From contig CAWKJX010000006.1 of assembly GCA_963850095.1 (NCBI GenBank), positions 20,428 to 84,427 on the forward strand: a DNA stretch of 64,000 nucleotides, read 5' to 3'. The DNA comes from Bog-473 sp963850095. GTDB lineage: Bacteria; Actinomycetota; Acidimicrobiia; Acidimicrobiales; RAAP-2. Shown piece by piece: positions 34,254 through 43,336 of this stretch (position 1 is its first letter; each line of letters opens with the position of its first letter). The position numbers and the translations under genes are program-made. A model generated the notes under the pieces. It made no database searches. It saw nothing but the letters and a program-made list of their open reading frames with translations, and was not told the origin of the DNA.

Positions 34254-34865
34254 GTGCGGGGGAATGGTCGGCGGATGGCGGCTCTGTGTGCACTCACGTG
34301 TGCCGGCCTGTGTGCGGTCGGCGCCCTCGCCCTCCCCACCGGAGCCCAGCCGGCCGGGTTGAGCCACCGGACGGCGCGAGCGGGCCTGTCTGCGGTCTCC
34401 TCGATGACGGCCGCGATGAATACGACGCCCAGGGCCACCATGGCGACCACGTCCACGCCACCGTCCACGCCGACAACCACCACGAGCACGACCACCAGCA
34501 CCACCCCGACGACGACGACCACGACCACGACCACCACGACCACACTGCCCGCGCTGAGCTTCGTCCAGCCCACGGCTGTCAACGAGCTGCCGCCGCCCGG
34601 CGAGGCGACGGCGTTCGGCTGCGCGGCGGCGGCGGCGTACATCGCGGCATATGCGGCGCCGGGATTCTGGGTCGCCTGCCCGGCCTCCTCGCGGGGCCAT
34701 CAGGCGTCGACGGTGTGCGAGTCGACGACGTCGCACTGCAGCGCACTGCGGATCATCACCATTTCGGACCCGTGCGCCGCGGCCTACATGAACGAGGCGT
34801 CGAACTCTTGGGTGCTCATCGGCCTCTCCGACGCTCCGATCGACCCTTACGGGATGTGCAGCTGA
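34254..34865 (+). CDS. Secreted Thr-rich protein with small Cys-containing domain
   Basis: The product starts VRGNGRRMAALCALTCAGLC, a basic n-region and hydrophobic core typical of a signal peptide. A Thr/Pro-rich stalk of about 40 residues (TTTTTT runs) precedes a C-terminal domain of about 105 residues with six Cys. That domain includes SALRIITISDPCAAAYMNEA and WVLIGLSDAPIDPYGMCS. The stalk-plus-domain design fits a wall-spanning exported protein; the domain family is not recognised. GTG 34254 was chosen to include the basic n-region. It stands between the ygfZ cluster and trpC and may be a cell-surface accessory gene. Confidence 0.6.
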   Translation: MRGNGRRMAALCALTCAGLCAVGALALPTGAQPAGLSHRTARAGLSAVSSMTAAMNTTPRATMATTSTPPSTPTTTTSTTTSTTPTTTTTTTTTTTTLPALSFVQPTAVNELPPPGEATAFGCAAAAAYIAAYAAPGFWVACPASSRGHQASTVCESTTSHCSALRIITISDPCAAAYMNEASNSWVLIGLSDAPIDPYGMCS

Positions 34866-34902
34866 GCGCCTGACGCGGCCCGGGGCGCCGAAGGCCTGCC
34901 AC

Positions 34903-34908
34903 TACGCT
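34903..34908 (+). promoter_or_regulatory. TACGCT -10 element, leaderless start of trpC
   Basis: TACGCT, inside CACTACGCTGA as at the VIT gene, ends 8 bases before ATG 34917. No trp attenuator or Trp-rich leader peptide was seen. Confidence 0.5.
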
Positions 34909-34916
34909 GACGTGTC

Positions 34917-35708
34917 ATGCCCACCTACCTGGCGGACATAGTGGCGTCGCACCGGGCTCGCGCCGCGGCGGACAGCCGCACCGTCGGTGAGCTGCTCGAA
35001 CAGGCCGCCGCTGCACCTCTGCCGCGGGATTTTGCCGGGGCGCTGCGGGCCGACGGCCTCTCGGTCGTCGCCGAGATAAAGCGGCGATCGCCCTCCAAGG
35101 GTGACCTCGATCCGAGCCTGCAGCCCGAGCTGGTGGCCAAGGAGTACGTCACCGGAGGCGCGGCCTGCTTGTCCGTGCTGACCGACGCCGACTACTTCGG
35201 GGGATCACAGGACGACCTGGCGGCGGCCCGCCAGGCTTCGGACCTGCCCGTGCTGCGCAAGGACTTCACCGTGCAGGAGGCCGACGTCCTCGACGCGCGC
35301 CTCATGGGGGCGGACGCCGTGCTGCTGATCGTCGCCGCCCTCGACGACGAGGAGCTGCGCCGCTTCGCCCGGCGGGCCGAGGACCTCGAACTGGCGGCGC
35401 TGGTCGAGGTGCACGACGAGGAGGAGCTCGAGCGCGCCCTGGCGGCCGGCGCCGGCCTGATCGGGGTCAACCAGCGCGATCTGCGCACGTTCGAGGTCGA
35501 CCACGTGCGCGCCTGCGCCCTGGCCGCTCGGATCCCGGCCGACGTCATTGCCATGGCGGAATCAGGCATCCGCGACGGGGCCGATGCCCAACGACTGGCC
35601 GAGGCGGGCTACGACGCCATTCTCGTCGGCGAGACCCTGGTGCGGGCCGGCGGGGACCGGCCGGCCCGGTTGCGTGAGCTGGTCGGGCATGCGGTGGGAC
35701 CCCGGTGA
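34917..35708 (+). CDS. trpC: Indole-3-glycerol-phosphate synthase
   Basis: TrpC closes the indole ring from CdRP. The 263-residue barrel has the catalytic Lys/Glu set in VVAEIKRRSPSKGDLDP, SVLTDADYFGGSQDDLAAAR, PVLRKDFTVQEADV, ALVEVHDEEELERAL, LIGVNQRDLRTFEVD and MAESGIRDGADA. It is first in trpC-trpF-trpB-trpA and is separated from hisI-trpE by about 3.2 kb of unrelated genes. trpD and trpG are outside the window. The stop overlaps the trpF start by 4 bp. Confidence 0.96.
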   Translation: MPTYLADIVASHRARAAADSRTVGELLEQAAAAPLPRDFAGALRADGLSVVAEIKRRSPSKGDLDPSLQPELVAKEYVTGGAACLSVLTDADYFGGSQDDLAAARQASDLPVLRKDFTVQEADVLDARLMGADAVLLIVAALDDEELRRFARRAEDLELAALVEVHDEEELERALAAGAGLIGVNQRDLRTFEVDHVRACALAARIPADVIAMAESGIRDGADAQRLAEAGYDAILVGETLVRAGGDRPARLRELVGHAVGPR

Positions 35709-36397
35709 GCGACGAAGAGCTCTTCGTGAAGATCTGCGGCATCACCTCCGAGCCCGATGCGCTGCTGGCCGTCAGCCTGGGTGCCTCCGCCGTCGGCTTC
35801 ATTTTCGCCCCCTCGCCGCGCCAGGTCTCGATCCACCTTGCCGGCGACATCGCCAAGCGACTGCCCGAGCACGTCCTGACGGTGGGGGTGTTCCGGGACG
35901 AGGCGCCGCAGCGGGTGGTCGAGGCCGTGCACGCCGCCGGCCTGGGGGCGGCGCAGCTGCACGGGCACGAATCCGCCGAGGAGACCAAGTGGGTGCGCGC
36001 CCGGGTGGGCACCGTGATCAAGGCGTTCCGCGCCGGCGAGCGGGCCATCGGGCGCTTCGAGGAATTCGGTGCCGACTTCCTGCTGGTGGACGGGGAGAAC
36101 CCGGGCTCAGGGAAGGTGTTCGACTGGCGGCTGGCCGAGGGGGTGGCCGACCACCACCGCCTGATCATGTCGGGCGGCCTGCGGCCCGACAACGTCGGAC
36201 CGGCGGTGAGCAGCCTGCGCCCCGCCGGGGTGGACGTGTCCACCGGGGTCGAGGCCGCGCCCGGCCGCAAGGACCCGCTGCTGCTGCGCGACTTCATCGG
36301 CAACGCCCGGCGCGCCCACGCCGAGGCGTCGGCCCGGGACGTGTCGGGGGACGACGCCGACACCGACGAAGAGCCCTACGACTGGAGGGACGGATGA
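35705..36397 (+). CDS. trpF: Phosphoribosylanthranilate isomerase
   Basis: TrpF isomerises PRA to CdRP. The general base Cys is in FVKICGITSEPDALLAVSLG and the general acid Asp in FLLVDGENPGSGKVFDWRLA. GFIFAPSPRQVS and MSGGLRPDNVGPAV complete the barrel. The C-terminal ~30 residues are an acidic tail ending EEPYDWRDG. The presence of a dedicated TrpF is notable because many actinobacteria rely on the dual-function PriA. The GTG start overlaps trpC (GTGA) and the stop overlaps trpB (ATGA). Confidence 0.94.
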   Translation: MSDEELFVKICGITSEPDALLAVSLGASAVGFIFAPSPRQVSIHLAGDIAKRLPEHVLTVGVFRDEAPQRVVEAVHAAGLGAAQLHGHESAEETKWVRARVGTVIKAFRAGERAIGRFEEFGADFLLVDGENPGSGKVFDWRLAEGVADHHRLIMSGGLRPDNVGPAVSSLRPAGVDVSTGVEAAPGRKDPLLLRDFIGNARRAHAEASARDVSGDDADTDEEPYDWRDG

Positions 36398-37591
36398 CCG
36401 GCGGGAGCCTGATGGACCGGCCGGACGACGAACGGCCGCTTCGGTGACTTCGGGGGGCGCTTCGTCCCCGAGTCCCTCATGCCGGCGTGCCTCGAACTCG
36501 AGAAGTGGTTCGACGACGCCTGGGAGGACCCGGCCTTCCGCGCCGAGCTGGACGGCATATTGCGCCACTACGGCGGCCGGCCGACGCCGGTGACCGAATG
36601 CACGCGGCTCTCCGAGCAGCTCGGGGTGCGGGTGCTGCTCAAGCGGGAGGACCTGGCGCACACCGGGTCGCACAAGCTCAACAACGTGGTGGGCCAGGCG
36701 CTGCTGACCAAGCGGATGGGCAAGGCTCGGATGATCGCCGAGACGGGTGCCGGCCAGCACGGCGTGGCGTCGGCCACCGCGGCGGCGCTGTTCGGGCTGG
36801 AGTGCACGGTGTTCATGGGCGAGGTGGACACGAAGCGCCAGGAGCTCAACGTCTTTCGCATGGAGCTGTTGGGGGCCGAGGTCCGCCCCGTCACCTCGGG
36901 CAGCCGCACGCTGAAGGACGCGGTCAACGAGGCCATGCGGGAATGGGTGGCCACGGTGGAGACGACGCACTACTGCCTGGGATCGGTCATGGGCCCGCAC
37001 CCGTTCCCCTACATGGTGCGCCAGTTCCAGCGCGTGGTCGGCGAGGAGGCGCGCCTGCAATGCCGCGAGGTGCTGGGGGCCGACCCTGACGTCGTGGTGG
37101 CCTGCATCGGCGGCGGCTCCAACGCCGCCGGGACCTTCGCCGGTTTCGTCGATACGCCGGCGCGGCTGGTCGGCGTGGAGGCGGCCGGTGGGGCGGCCAT
37201 CACCAACGGCATCCCCGGCGTGCTGCACGGCATGTACTCGCGCCTGCTCCAGGACGAGGCCGGCCAAATAGAGGAAGCCGAGTCCATTTCGGCCGGGCTG
37301 GACTATCCGGGGCTGGGACCCGAGCACGCGCATTTGGCCGCGACCGGCCGAGCCGAGTACTCCACGGCCGGCGACGACGAGGTGCTCGAGGCCTTTCGGC
37401 TCCTGAGCCACACCGAGGGGATCATTCCGGCGCTCGAGTCGGCGCACGCGGTGGCGTGGGTGGCCCGCTGTGCCGGCACGGACGCCCTGCCCCGGGGCTC
37501 CACCGTCCTGGTGACGCTGTCGGGGCGGGGGGACAAGGACGTGGCGCAGGTGCGCGAGATCTTCGGCCGCCGGCACGGTGGCCGTGCCTGA
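36394..37591 (+). CDS. trpB: Tryptophan synthase beta subunit (frame break near 36430)
   Basis: TrpB condenses indole and serine on PLP. From ATG 36394 (overlapping trpF) the reading MTGGSLMDRPDDERPLR meets a TGA. The conserved N-terminus GRFGDFGGRFVPESLMPACL is in the next frame, so a one-base change near 36430 separates them. The rest is intact: REDLAHTGSHKLNNVVGQAL with the PLP Lys, ETGAGQHGVASATAAALFGL, CIGGGSNAAGTFAGF and the C-terminal VLVTLSGRGDKD. The start region of every relative includes the FGGRFVPE segment, so the break is probably a sequence error. Confidence 0.92.
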
Positions 37592-38360
37592 CCTCGAGAA
37601 GGAGCTGCGGGCGGGGCACGAGCGCGGCCGCAAGCTGCTGATCCCCTACCTCATGGGGGGCATGACCGACGACTGGGGCCAGGCGCTGGCGGCCGTGGTG
37701 GCGGCCGGAGCCGACGCCGTGGAGGTCGGTATTCCGTTCTCGGACCCCATGATGGACGGGCCGGTGATCCAGCAGGCGGCGCTGTGCGCCCTCAACCGGG
37801 GCACCGTGCCCGAACAGGTGCTCGACGGCATCGCCCGGGCCGAGGTCCCGGTGCCGGTGGCGGTCATGACGTACTACAACCTGGTCTTCCGGGCCGGGCA
37901 CAAGCGTATGGCCCGGTCGATGGCCGCCGCCGGCGTCAGCGGCGCCATTGTGGCGGACCTGCCGATCGAGGAGATTGAGCCGTGGGCCAAGGAGGCCGAT
38001 GCGGCCGGGATCGACACCGTCCTGCTGGTGGCACCGTCCAGCCCGCCCGAGCGCGTCGAACGGATCTGCGGCCGGGCACGGGGCTTCGTCTACGCCGTGG
38101 CGCGCATGGGGGTGACGGGGGAGCGGGGGGACGTCAGTGTGGACGCCGCCGGCGTGGTCGAGCGGATCCGCCGCTGCACGGACATGCCGGTGTGTGTCGG
38201 CGTCGGTGTCTCCACCCCCGAGCAGGCAGCCGAGGTGTGCCAGGTGGCCGATGGCGTCGTGGTGGGCTCGGCCCTGGTGCGCCGTCTGCTCGAGGGCGAA
38301 GGACCCGAGGGCGCGGCCGCCTTCGTGGCCTCTCTGCGCCGGGCCATCGACGAGGTCTGA
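37578..38360 (+). CDS. trpA: Tryptophan synthase alpha subunit
   Basis: TrpA cleaves indole-3-glycerol phosphate and channels indole to TrpB. The 260-residue barrel has the catalytic Glu and Asp in DAVEVGIPFSDPMMDGPVIQ, MTYYNLVFRAGHKRMARSMA, GAIVADLPIEE, YAVARMGVTGERGDV and CVGVGVSTPEQAAEV. It overlaps trpB by 14 bp. GTG 37578 was chosen; a second in-frame GTG two codons downstream is possible. Confidence 0.95.
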   Translation: MAVPDLEKELRAGHERGRKLLIPYLMGGMTDDWGQALAAVVAAGADAVEVGIPFSDPMMDGPVIQQAALCALNRGTVPEQVLDGIARAEVPVPVAVMTYYNLVFRAGHKRMARSMAAAGVSGAIVADLPIEEIEPWAKEADAAGIDTVLLVAPSSPPERVERICGRARGFVYAVARMGVTGERGDVSVDAAGVVERIRRCTDMPVCVGVGVSTPEQAAEVCQVADGVVVGSALVRRLLEGEGPEGAAAFVASLRRAIDEV

Positions 38361-38377
38361 GCCGGCGCCGGCCGGCT
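38360..38377. terminator. Dyad at the convergent trpA junction
   Basis: AGCCGG (38360-38365) pairs with CCGGCT (38372-38377) across CGCCGG, beginning at the last base of the trpA stop. The next gene is convergent and ends 8 bases away. Confidence 0.35.
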
Positions 38378-38384
38378 CCAGCGG

Positions 38385-39608
38385 CTAGGCGGCGCGCTCG
38401 TGCAGTTGCCCCAGGACCGCGGTCGCGATGGCGGCCTGACCCGCCCCGGTCGGGTGCACGGCGCGCCACACGTAGGCCTTCAGCTGCTGCTCGGCCTGCT
38501 GCGCCTCGGCGACGAGCGGGGCGCACGCCGCGGCGCCATGGAGCGCCGTCGTCCCGGTGCACGCCTTGGCGGCCAGCGCGTGCTCGGCGACCGCGGCCAA
38601 CGTGGTGTCGGGCACCGCCTCGCCCGAGAACACCCACGGGTCGGCCGTGCAGATGCCGTGCCCCTCGAACGACGAGGCCAGGTCGATCAGCACGACGTTC
38701 TTGACGTGGGCCGACCGGGCGTCGGCCACCGCGCCGGCGACGGCGGAGTTCAACGCCCCCAGCACCACCTGGGCGGCGCTGTAGGTCGATCCCGAGTTGT
38801 CCTTCAACCCGGTGCAGACCAGGTTGGTGTGCAGTGCGGGCGCCGAGGCGCCGCCGCTGATCTGGGCCGGGCTCGGGATGGGCTGGTAGTAGTCGAGGAC
38901 GGCCACCCGCACCGAGTGAGGGGCCACGGTCTCTATGGCCCGAGCCAGGCTGGCCCGCACGCCGGCCAACTCGGCCGCCAGCGCGGGCGTGACGGCACCG
39001 TTGACGACGCACTGAGTTCCGAGGTCCAGGCTGGTGCCCAGTACCGGCACGCGAGCCAGCTCGTGCTCCAGGCACGCGGCGAAATCGATGTCGTCGGCCC
39101 CGTCCTGGAGGAGCACCAGGTGGGCCGGATGTCGGGCCAGGTCGGCCGCCGCGATCTCGTCGTCCAGGTTGCGCGCCGGTTCGGGCGGGTGGGTGCACTG
39201 CCCGTCGGCGCTCGTGTTGTCCGCGGCGTCGGCCACCGCACCGCTGATGGCCAGCTGGTCGCCCGTCAGGTGGCAGTTGGTCGCCCGCACCGACATGGTC
39301 AGGCCGAGGGCGGCCGCCACGCGACTCGGGTAGGCGAGGGCCGAGGGCCCCTGCGACACCCAGCCCTCGGGCAGGCCCAACTGCGGGGTGAGGTAGGGGT
39401 TGTGCAGGCCGTGCCCGTAGGGCACCGAGTCACCCAGCGCGACGGCCCGGGTCGACGAGGCGGGTGAGGGTGGACCCGGGGTCGTGGACTGCGTGGCGAA
39501 GATGGCTGTGCCGACGGCGATCAGGGCCAGCACCACGACGGCCGCCACCACCACCCGGGCCCGACGGGACCCGCGGGTCGAGCCGAGCCAGCTGTGCAGT
39601 CTTCCCAT
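38385..39608 (-). CDS. Secreted SGNH/GDSL-type hydrolase
   Basis: After a basic start (GRLHSWLGSTRGSRRAR) and one hydrophobic helix (about residues 20-40) comes a Ser/Thr/Pro stretch and the block I motif TRAVALGDSVPYGHGL with the catalytic Ser. ARHPAHLVLLQDGADDIDF corresponds to block III (with Gly-x-Asp/Asn change), and AVHPTGAGQAAIA near the C-terminus supplies the catalytic His. Six Cys could form disulfides outside the cell. The family hydrolyses esters of lipids, glycans or acetylated polymers. ATG 39608 was preferred to the longer GTG start at 39653. It is convergent with trpA. Confidence 0.8.
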   Translation of the reverse strand: MGRLHSWLGSTRGSRRARVVVAAVVVLALIAVGTAIFATQSTTPGPPSPASSTRAVALGDSVPYGHGLHNPYLTPQLGLPEGWVSQGPSALAYPSRVAAALGLTMSVRATNCHLTGDQLAISGAVADAADNTSADGQCTHPPEPARNLDDEIAAADLARHPAHLVLLQDGADDIDFAACLEHELARVPVLGTSLDLGTQCVVNGAVTPALAAELAGVRASLARAIETVAPHSVRVAVLDYYQPIPSPAQISGGASAPALHTNLVCTGLKDNSGSTYSAAQVVLGALNSAVAGAVADARSAHVKNVVLIDLASSFEGHGICTADPWVFSGEAVPDTTLAAVAEHALAAKACTGTTALHGAAACAPLVAEAQQAEQQLKAYVWRAVHPTGAGQAAIATAVLGQLHERAA

Positions 39609-39692
39609 GAGCGACAGCGACCTCGGACCCTCACCGTGACCACCCGCGGCCACGTGCGGCGGCGGGGGAGCGAGCGACCTTAGCGGCTGCCC

Positions 39693-40889
39693 TCAGCCTG
39701 GAGGCAGCAGGACCAAGCAGCCGTTGTGGCCGCCGAAGCCGAAGGAGTTCGACAACACGGCGGTTGGCTCCCAGGGCTGTGGTTCCCCGTGCACGATCCG
39801 GATCGTGATCTCGGGGTCGGGCTCCTCGTAGCCGGCCGTCGGTGGGATGGTCGCGTGCTGAATGGTCAGGACCGCCGCCACCGCCTCGATGGCGCCGGCC
39901 GCCGCCAGGCCGTGGCCGGTGACGCCCTTGGTCGAAGTGACGAGCGGCCCGGTCTCGCCGAAGACCTTGTTGATGGCCCGCGCCTCGGCCAGGTCGTTCA
40001 GCGGCGTCGACGTGCCATGTGCGTTGATGTGCCCGACGTCCGAAGGACCGATCCCGGCGTCGGCCAAGGCCAGCTCCATGCAGGCGACGGCGCCGGCCCC
40101 GTCCGGAGCGGGGGCGGTGATGTGATGGGCGTCCGAGGTGCTGGCCGCCCCGGCCACCTCGGCAAGAATGGTGGCACCGCGGGCCACGGCGCGGTCCCAG
40201 TCCTCGAGGACCAGGGCGGCGGCGCCCTCGGTCATGACGAAGCCGTCACGCCGGGCGTCGAAGGGGCGCGAGTTCCCCGACGTGGAGAGCGCCGTCATGT
40301 TGGCGAAGGCCGCCATGGCCACCGGGTGCATGCTGGCTTCGGACCCGCCGCCGACGACCACGTCACAGCGACCGGTGGCGACCAGGCGGGCGGCCGCCGC
40401 GATGGCGTGGGTCCCGGCGGCGCAGGCCGTGCAGATGGTCTCGCACGGGCCGCGCCAGCCCAGGCGCATGGAGATGCCCGCCGCGCCGGCGTTGGCCATC
40501 ATCATGGGCACCAGCCGTGGTGAGACGCGCGACGCACCGCGTTCGTTGAAGACGCCGACCTGGTCGGCCAGCGTCTCGAAGCCGCCGACACCGGTGGCGA
40601 ACACGACCCCGGCCTTGGCCGGGTCGACGTCGAGGTCGCCCGCGGCCGCCACGGCCTGATCGGCCGACACGATGGAGAGCTGTGCGAAGCGATCGAGCTG
40701 GCGCGCCTCCTTCGGGCCGAAGAAGTCGCCCGGTTCGTAGCCGCGCACCTGGCCGCCCACCACGGAAGGGTGGCACAGCCCGTCCCACAGCGCGTCGGTC
40801 CCGACCCCGCAACAGGTGACCGCGCCCAGCCCGGTGACGGCGACACGCCGTCCCCGGACGGGGCCATCGCTGCCGGTCCCGATCTGCAT
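39693..40889 (-). CDS. fabF: 3-oxoacyl-ACP synthase II
   Basis: FabF elongates acyl-ACP with malonyl-ACP. The 398-residue thiolase-fold protein has VAVTGLGAVTCCGVGTDALW, the nucleophile Cys in CETICTACAAGTHAIAAAAR, the first His in GHINAHGTSTPLNDLAEA, the Lys/His in LVTSTKGVTGHGLAAAGA, and the terminal SNSFGFGGHNGCLVL. It overlaps acpP by one base (TGATG). It is the last gene of fabD-fabG-acpP-fabF. fabH is not in the window. ATG 40889 gives a short leader before RRVAVTG. Confidence 0.95.
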   Translation of the reverse strand: MQIGTGSDGPVRGRRVAVTGLGAVTCCGVGTDALWDGLCHPSVVGGQVRGYEPGDFFGPKEARQLDRFAQLSIVSADQAVAAAGDLDVDPAKAGVVFATGVGGFETLADQVGVFNERGASRVSPRLVPMMMANAGAAGISMRLGWRGPCETICTACAAGTHAIAAAARLVATGRCDVVVGGGSEASMHPVAMAAFANMTALSTSGNSRPFDARRDGFVMTEGAAALVLEDWDRAVARGATILAEVAGAASTSDAHHITAPAPDGAGAVACMELALADAGIGPSDVGHINAHGTSTPLNDLAEARAINKVFGETGPLVTSTKGVTGHGLAAAGAIEAVAAVLTIQHATIPPTAGYEEPDPEITIRIVHGEPQPWEPTAVLSNSFGFGGHNGCLVLLPPG

Positions 40890-41128
40890 CAGAGCTTCGA
40901 GGAGATCAGGTCGTAGGCCTGCCCGATGGTCGTGATGTCCTCGAGCTCGGTCTCCTCGACGGTGATGTCGAACGCCTCCTCGAGCGCCATGACCAGCTCC
41001 ACCAGGTCGAGGCTGTCGGCGTCGAGATCGTCGGCGAACTTGGCCTCCTTGGTGATTTTGTCCGCCGGCACCTGCAGCACCTCCACGGCGCACTCGCGAA
41101 ACTTGTCGAACGTTGCGTCGCTGTCCAC
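40889..41128 (-). CDS. acpP: Acyl carrier protein
   Basis: This 79-residue acidic protein has FADDLDADSLDLVELVMALE, with the Ser of D-S-L that accepts 4'-phosphopantetheine. The start is GTG, preceded by AAGGAG in an unusually A/G-rich 70-bp leader (41129-41197), which may support high expression. It lies between fabG and fabF and is essential for type II fatty acid synthesis. Confidence 0.96.
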   Translation of the reverse strand: MDSDATFDKFRECAVEVLQVPADKITKEAKFADDLDADSLDLVELVMALEEAFDITVEETELEDITTIGQAYDLISSKL

Positions 41129-41197
41129 TCTCTGTGCTCCTTCTTTCTTCCTTGTTCGTTCTATTTTGGGTTCGTTCTTCTTTTGGTTTCCTGAACG

Positions 41198-41920
41198 CTA
41201 CAGCCCCATGCCGAGGCCCCCGTCGACCGGCACGACGGCCCCGGTCACGTAGGCGGCGGCATCGGATGCGAGAAAGCCCACCACGGCGGCCACGTCCCGC
41301 ACGCTGCCGATGCGCCCGAGCGGCACCTGGCCGGCCATGGCGGCCACCCGGTCGTCTCCGAGCACGGCCGTCATGTCGGTGTCGATCAGGCCGGGAGCCA
41401 CGACGTTGACCGTGATCTGGCGGCTGCCGACCTCGCGGGCGATGGCCCGGGCCATGCCGACCAGCCCGGCCTTGGAGGCGGCGTAGTTGGCCTGGCCCGG
41501 GAGACCCATGAACGCGCCCACCGACGAGACGAAGATGATCCGGCCGGTGTGCTGGCGCAGCATTTTGGCCACGGCCCGTTTGGCCACGCGGAACGAGCCC
41601 GTGAGGTTGGCGTCGATGACGTCGAGGAAGGCCTGGTCGCTCATGCGCAGCATCAGCGAGTCCCTGGTGATGCCGGCGTTGGCCACCAGCACCTCGACCG
41701 GCCCCCATCGCTCTTCCACGGCGGCGAAGGCGGCCTCCACTTCTTCGCCGTTCCGGACGTCGCAGCGGACGGGCAGAAAGCGCTCCGCCGCCGCCCCGGG
41801 AGGCGAAGCGGGCACCTCGGAGCGATAGGTGGTCGACACCTGGTCACCGTTGGCCAGGAACCATTCGACGCAGGCCGCGCCGATGCCGCGGTTTCCCCCT
41901 GTCACGAGCACGACGGCCAT
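41198..41920 (-). CDS. fabG: 3-oxoacyl-ACP reductase
   Basis: FabG reduces 3-oxoacyl-ACP with NADPH. The 240-residue SDR has VVLVTGGNRGIGAACVEWFL, VLVANAGITRDSLMLRMSD, the catalytic Ser in IIFVSSVGAFMG, Tyr/Lys in QANYAASKAGLVGMARAIAR, and VNVVAPGLIDTDMT. It overlaps fabD by one base and is 69 bp from acpP. The VTGGNRGIG glycine motif and the tetrad Asn-Ser-Tyr-Lys are complete. Confidence 0.95.
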   Translation of the reverse strand: MAVVLVTGGNRGIGAACVEWFLANGDQVSTTYRSEVPASPPGAAAERFLPVRCDVRNGEEVEAAFAAVEERWGPVEVLVANAGITRDSLMLRMSDQAFLDVIDANLTGSFRVAKRAVAKMLRQHTGRIIFVSSVGAFMGLPGQANYAASKAGLVGMARAIAREVGSRQITVNVVAPGLIDTDMTAVLGDDRVAAMAGQVPLGRIGSVRDVAAVVGFLASDAAAYVTGAVVPVDGGLGMGL

Positions 41921-43173
41921 CAGCGCGCGTCGGGCACTCGGAGCCAGATCAAAGGTTGTCCCTCTTGGACCCGCTCGCCGTCGGCCGCCATCCAGCGGAC
42001 GAGGTCGCCGGCGAAGGGCGTGCGCACCTCAGCGGTGCCGACGCGCCCCACCAGGTCGCCGACCTCGATCGACGACGGCTCGTCGGAACCGTCGCCCGTG
42101 CCGGGCAACAGACCCGTCCCCGGTGCCTGCAGCGTCGACTCGGGATAGAAGATGCCGCTGCTGGGGCTGACCACGACACGTTCGGACGTGTAGAGGTGCT
42201 CGCCCTGGTGCAGTGCCGGCTCGTCGCGCCAGGTTCCGGCCGCGCCCACCGTGTCCAACAGCGTGTCGAGGTCCTCGGGCTTGGAGACGGACAGCGACTG
42301 GATTTCGGGCAGGCTGCGCTTGGCCAGGCCGCTCAACACGCCGCCGGGTCCCAGTTCGACGTGCGAGGTCAGCCCGAGCCCGGCGAACGTCTCGAGCGTC
42401 TGGCGCCAGCGCACCGGGCTGCAGAGCTGAGCCGAGAGAAGCCCGGGCCAGTCGGCCGGATCGTCGTGCACGTGCGCGTCCACGTTGGCCACCACCCGCA
42501 CCTCGGGCGTGAGGAAGGTCACCTCGGCCAACGCCTTGCGCAACGGGCCCCGCGCCCCTTGCATCAGGGGCGTGTGGAAGGCACCCGACACCTGGATCGG
42601 CATGACGCGCTTGGCCCCGAGCCCCTTGGCCAGCTCGCCCGCCCGTTCGACCGCCTCCACCGTGCCGGCGATCACCACCTGGCCCGGCGCGTTGTAGTTG
42701 GCCACCCACACGTCACCCTCCGCCCGCATGCAGGCGGCCTCGGCGTCGTCGTCGGCGATGCCGAGGAGGGCGGCCATGGTGCCCGGAGCCTCCTCACCGG
42801 CGCGGGCCATGGCCTCGCCGCGGGCGACGACGAGCTGAATGCCGTGCTCGAAGCCCAGCGCGCCGCTGGCCACCAGCGCCGTGTACTCACCGAGGCTGTG
42901 CCCGGCGCAGGCCGCCGGCGTGAGCCCGATGCGCTCGACGGCGTCGAGCACCACCAGGCTGAGCACCGTGGTGGCCAGCTGCGCGTTCTCGGTCTGGGTC
43001 AGCTCCTCAATGGGTGCGTGCAGCAGCAGACGGGCCAGGTCGCGCTCGGCCGCGGCGGACGCTTCTTCGACGACTTCCCACGACGGATGGTCGACCCACG
43101 GCTCACCCATGCCGGCACGCTGTGACCCTTGTCCGGGAAAGGTGAAGACCAACACGTGTCCGAGGACTCCCAT
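41920..43173 (-). CDS. fabD: Malonyl-CoA:ACP transacylase with C-terminal biotinyl/lipoyl-like domain
   Basis: The first ~300 residues are FabD: FTFPGQGSQRAGMGEPWVDH, the catalytic Ser in ACAGHSLGEYTALVASGAL, VANYNAPGQVVIAG, the His in QVSGAFHTPLMQGARGPLRK and SHVELGPGGVLSGL. The last ~110 residues, from TSERVVVSPSSGIFYPES onward, look like a BCCP-type half-barrel: IEVGDLVGRVGTAEVRTPFA, GDLVRWMAADGERVQEGQPL and the terminal IWLRVP. The Met-Lys biotinylation hairpin is missing. ATG 43173 is used, but GTG 43155, with GGGAG upstream, gives the more usual VLVFTFPGQG start. It heads the FAS-II operon. Confidence 0.9.
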   Translation of the reverse strand: MGVLGHVLVFTFPGQGSQRAGMGEPWVDHPSWEVVEEASAAAERDLARLLLHAPIEELTQTENAQLATTVLSLVVLDAVERIGLTPAACAGHSLGEYTALVASGALGFEHGIQLVVARGEAMARAGEEAPGTMAALLGIADDDAEAACMRAEGDVWVANYNAPGQVVIAGTVEAVERAGELAKGLGAKRVMPIQVSGAFHTPLMQGARGPLRKALAEVTFLTPEVRVVANVDAHVHDDPADWPGLLSAQLCSPVRWRQTLETFAGLGLTSHVELGPGGVLSGLAKRSLPEIQSLSVSKPEDLDTLLDTVGAAGTWRDEPALHQGEHLYTSERVVVSPSSGIFYPESTLQAPGTGLLPGTGDGSDEPSSIEVGDLVGRVGTAEVRTPFAGDLVRWMAADGERVQEGQPLIWLRVPDAR

Positions 43174-43336
43174 CGACGGCGAACGGAGGCCACAGTGTGG
43201 CACGCGGGCACAGCCCCGGCCCAAGCGTGGGCCGCCGATTCGCACCGCTGGTGGGAAACGAGAACGTGTGTCAAGGTCGGCGCTGGTTACCCCCGGGAAA
43301 CCTGGTGCGACGACCGGTGCGATTACCGGCGGCGGT

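Noticed and set aside
36394..36450. A 17-codon leader peptide between trpF and trpB
   Set aside because: The short frame MTGGSLMDRPDDERPLR has no Trp codons and sits exactly where the TrpB N-terminus is missing, so an indel in trpB explains it better.
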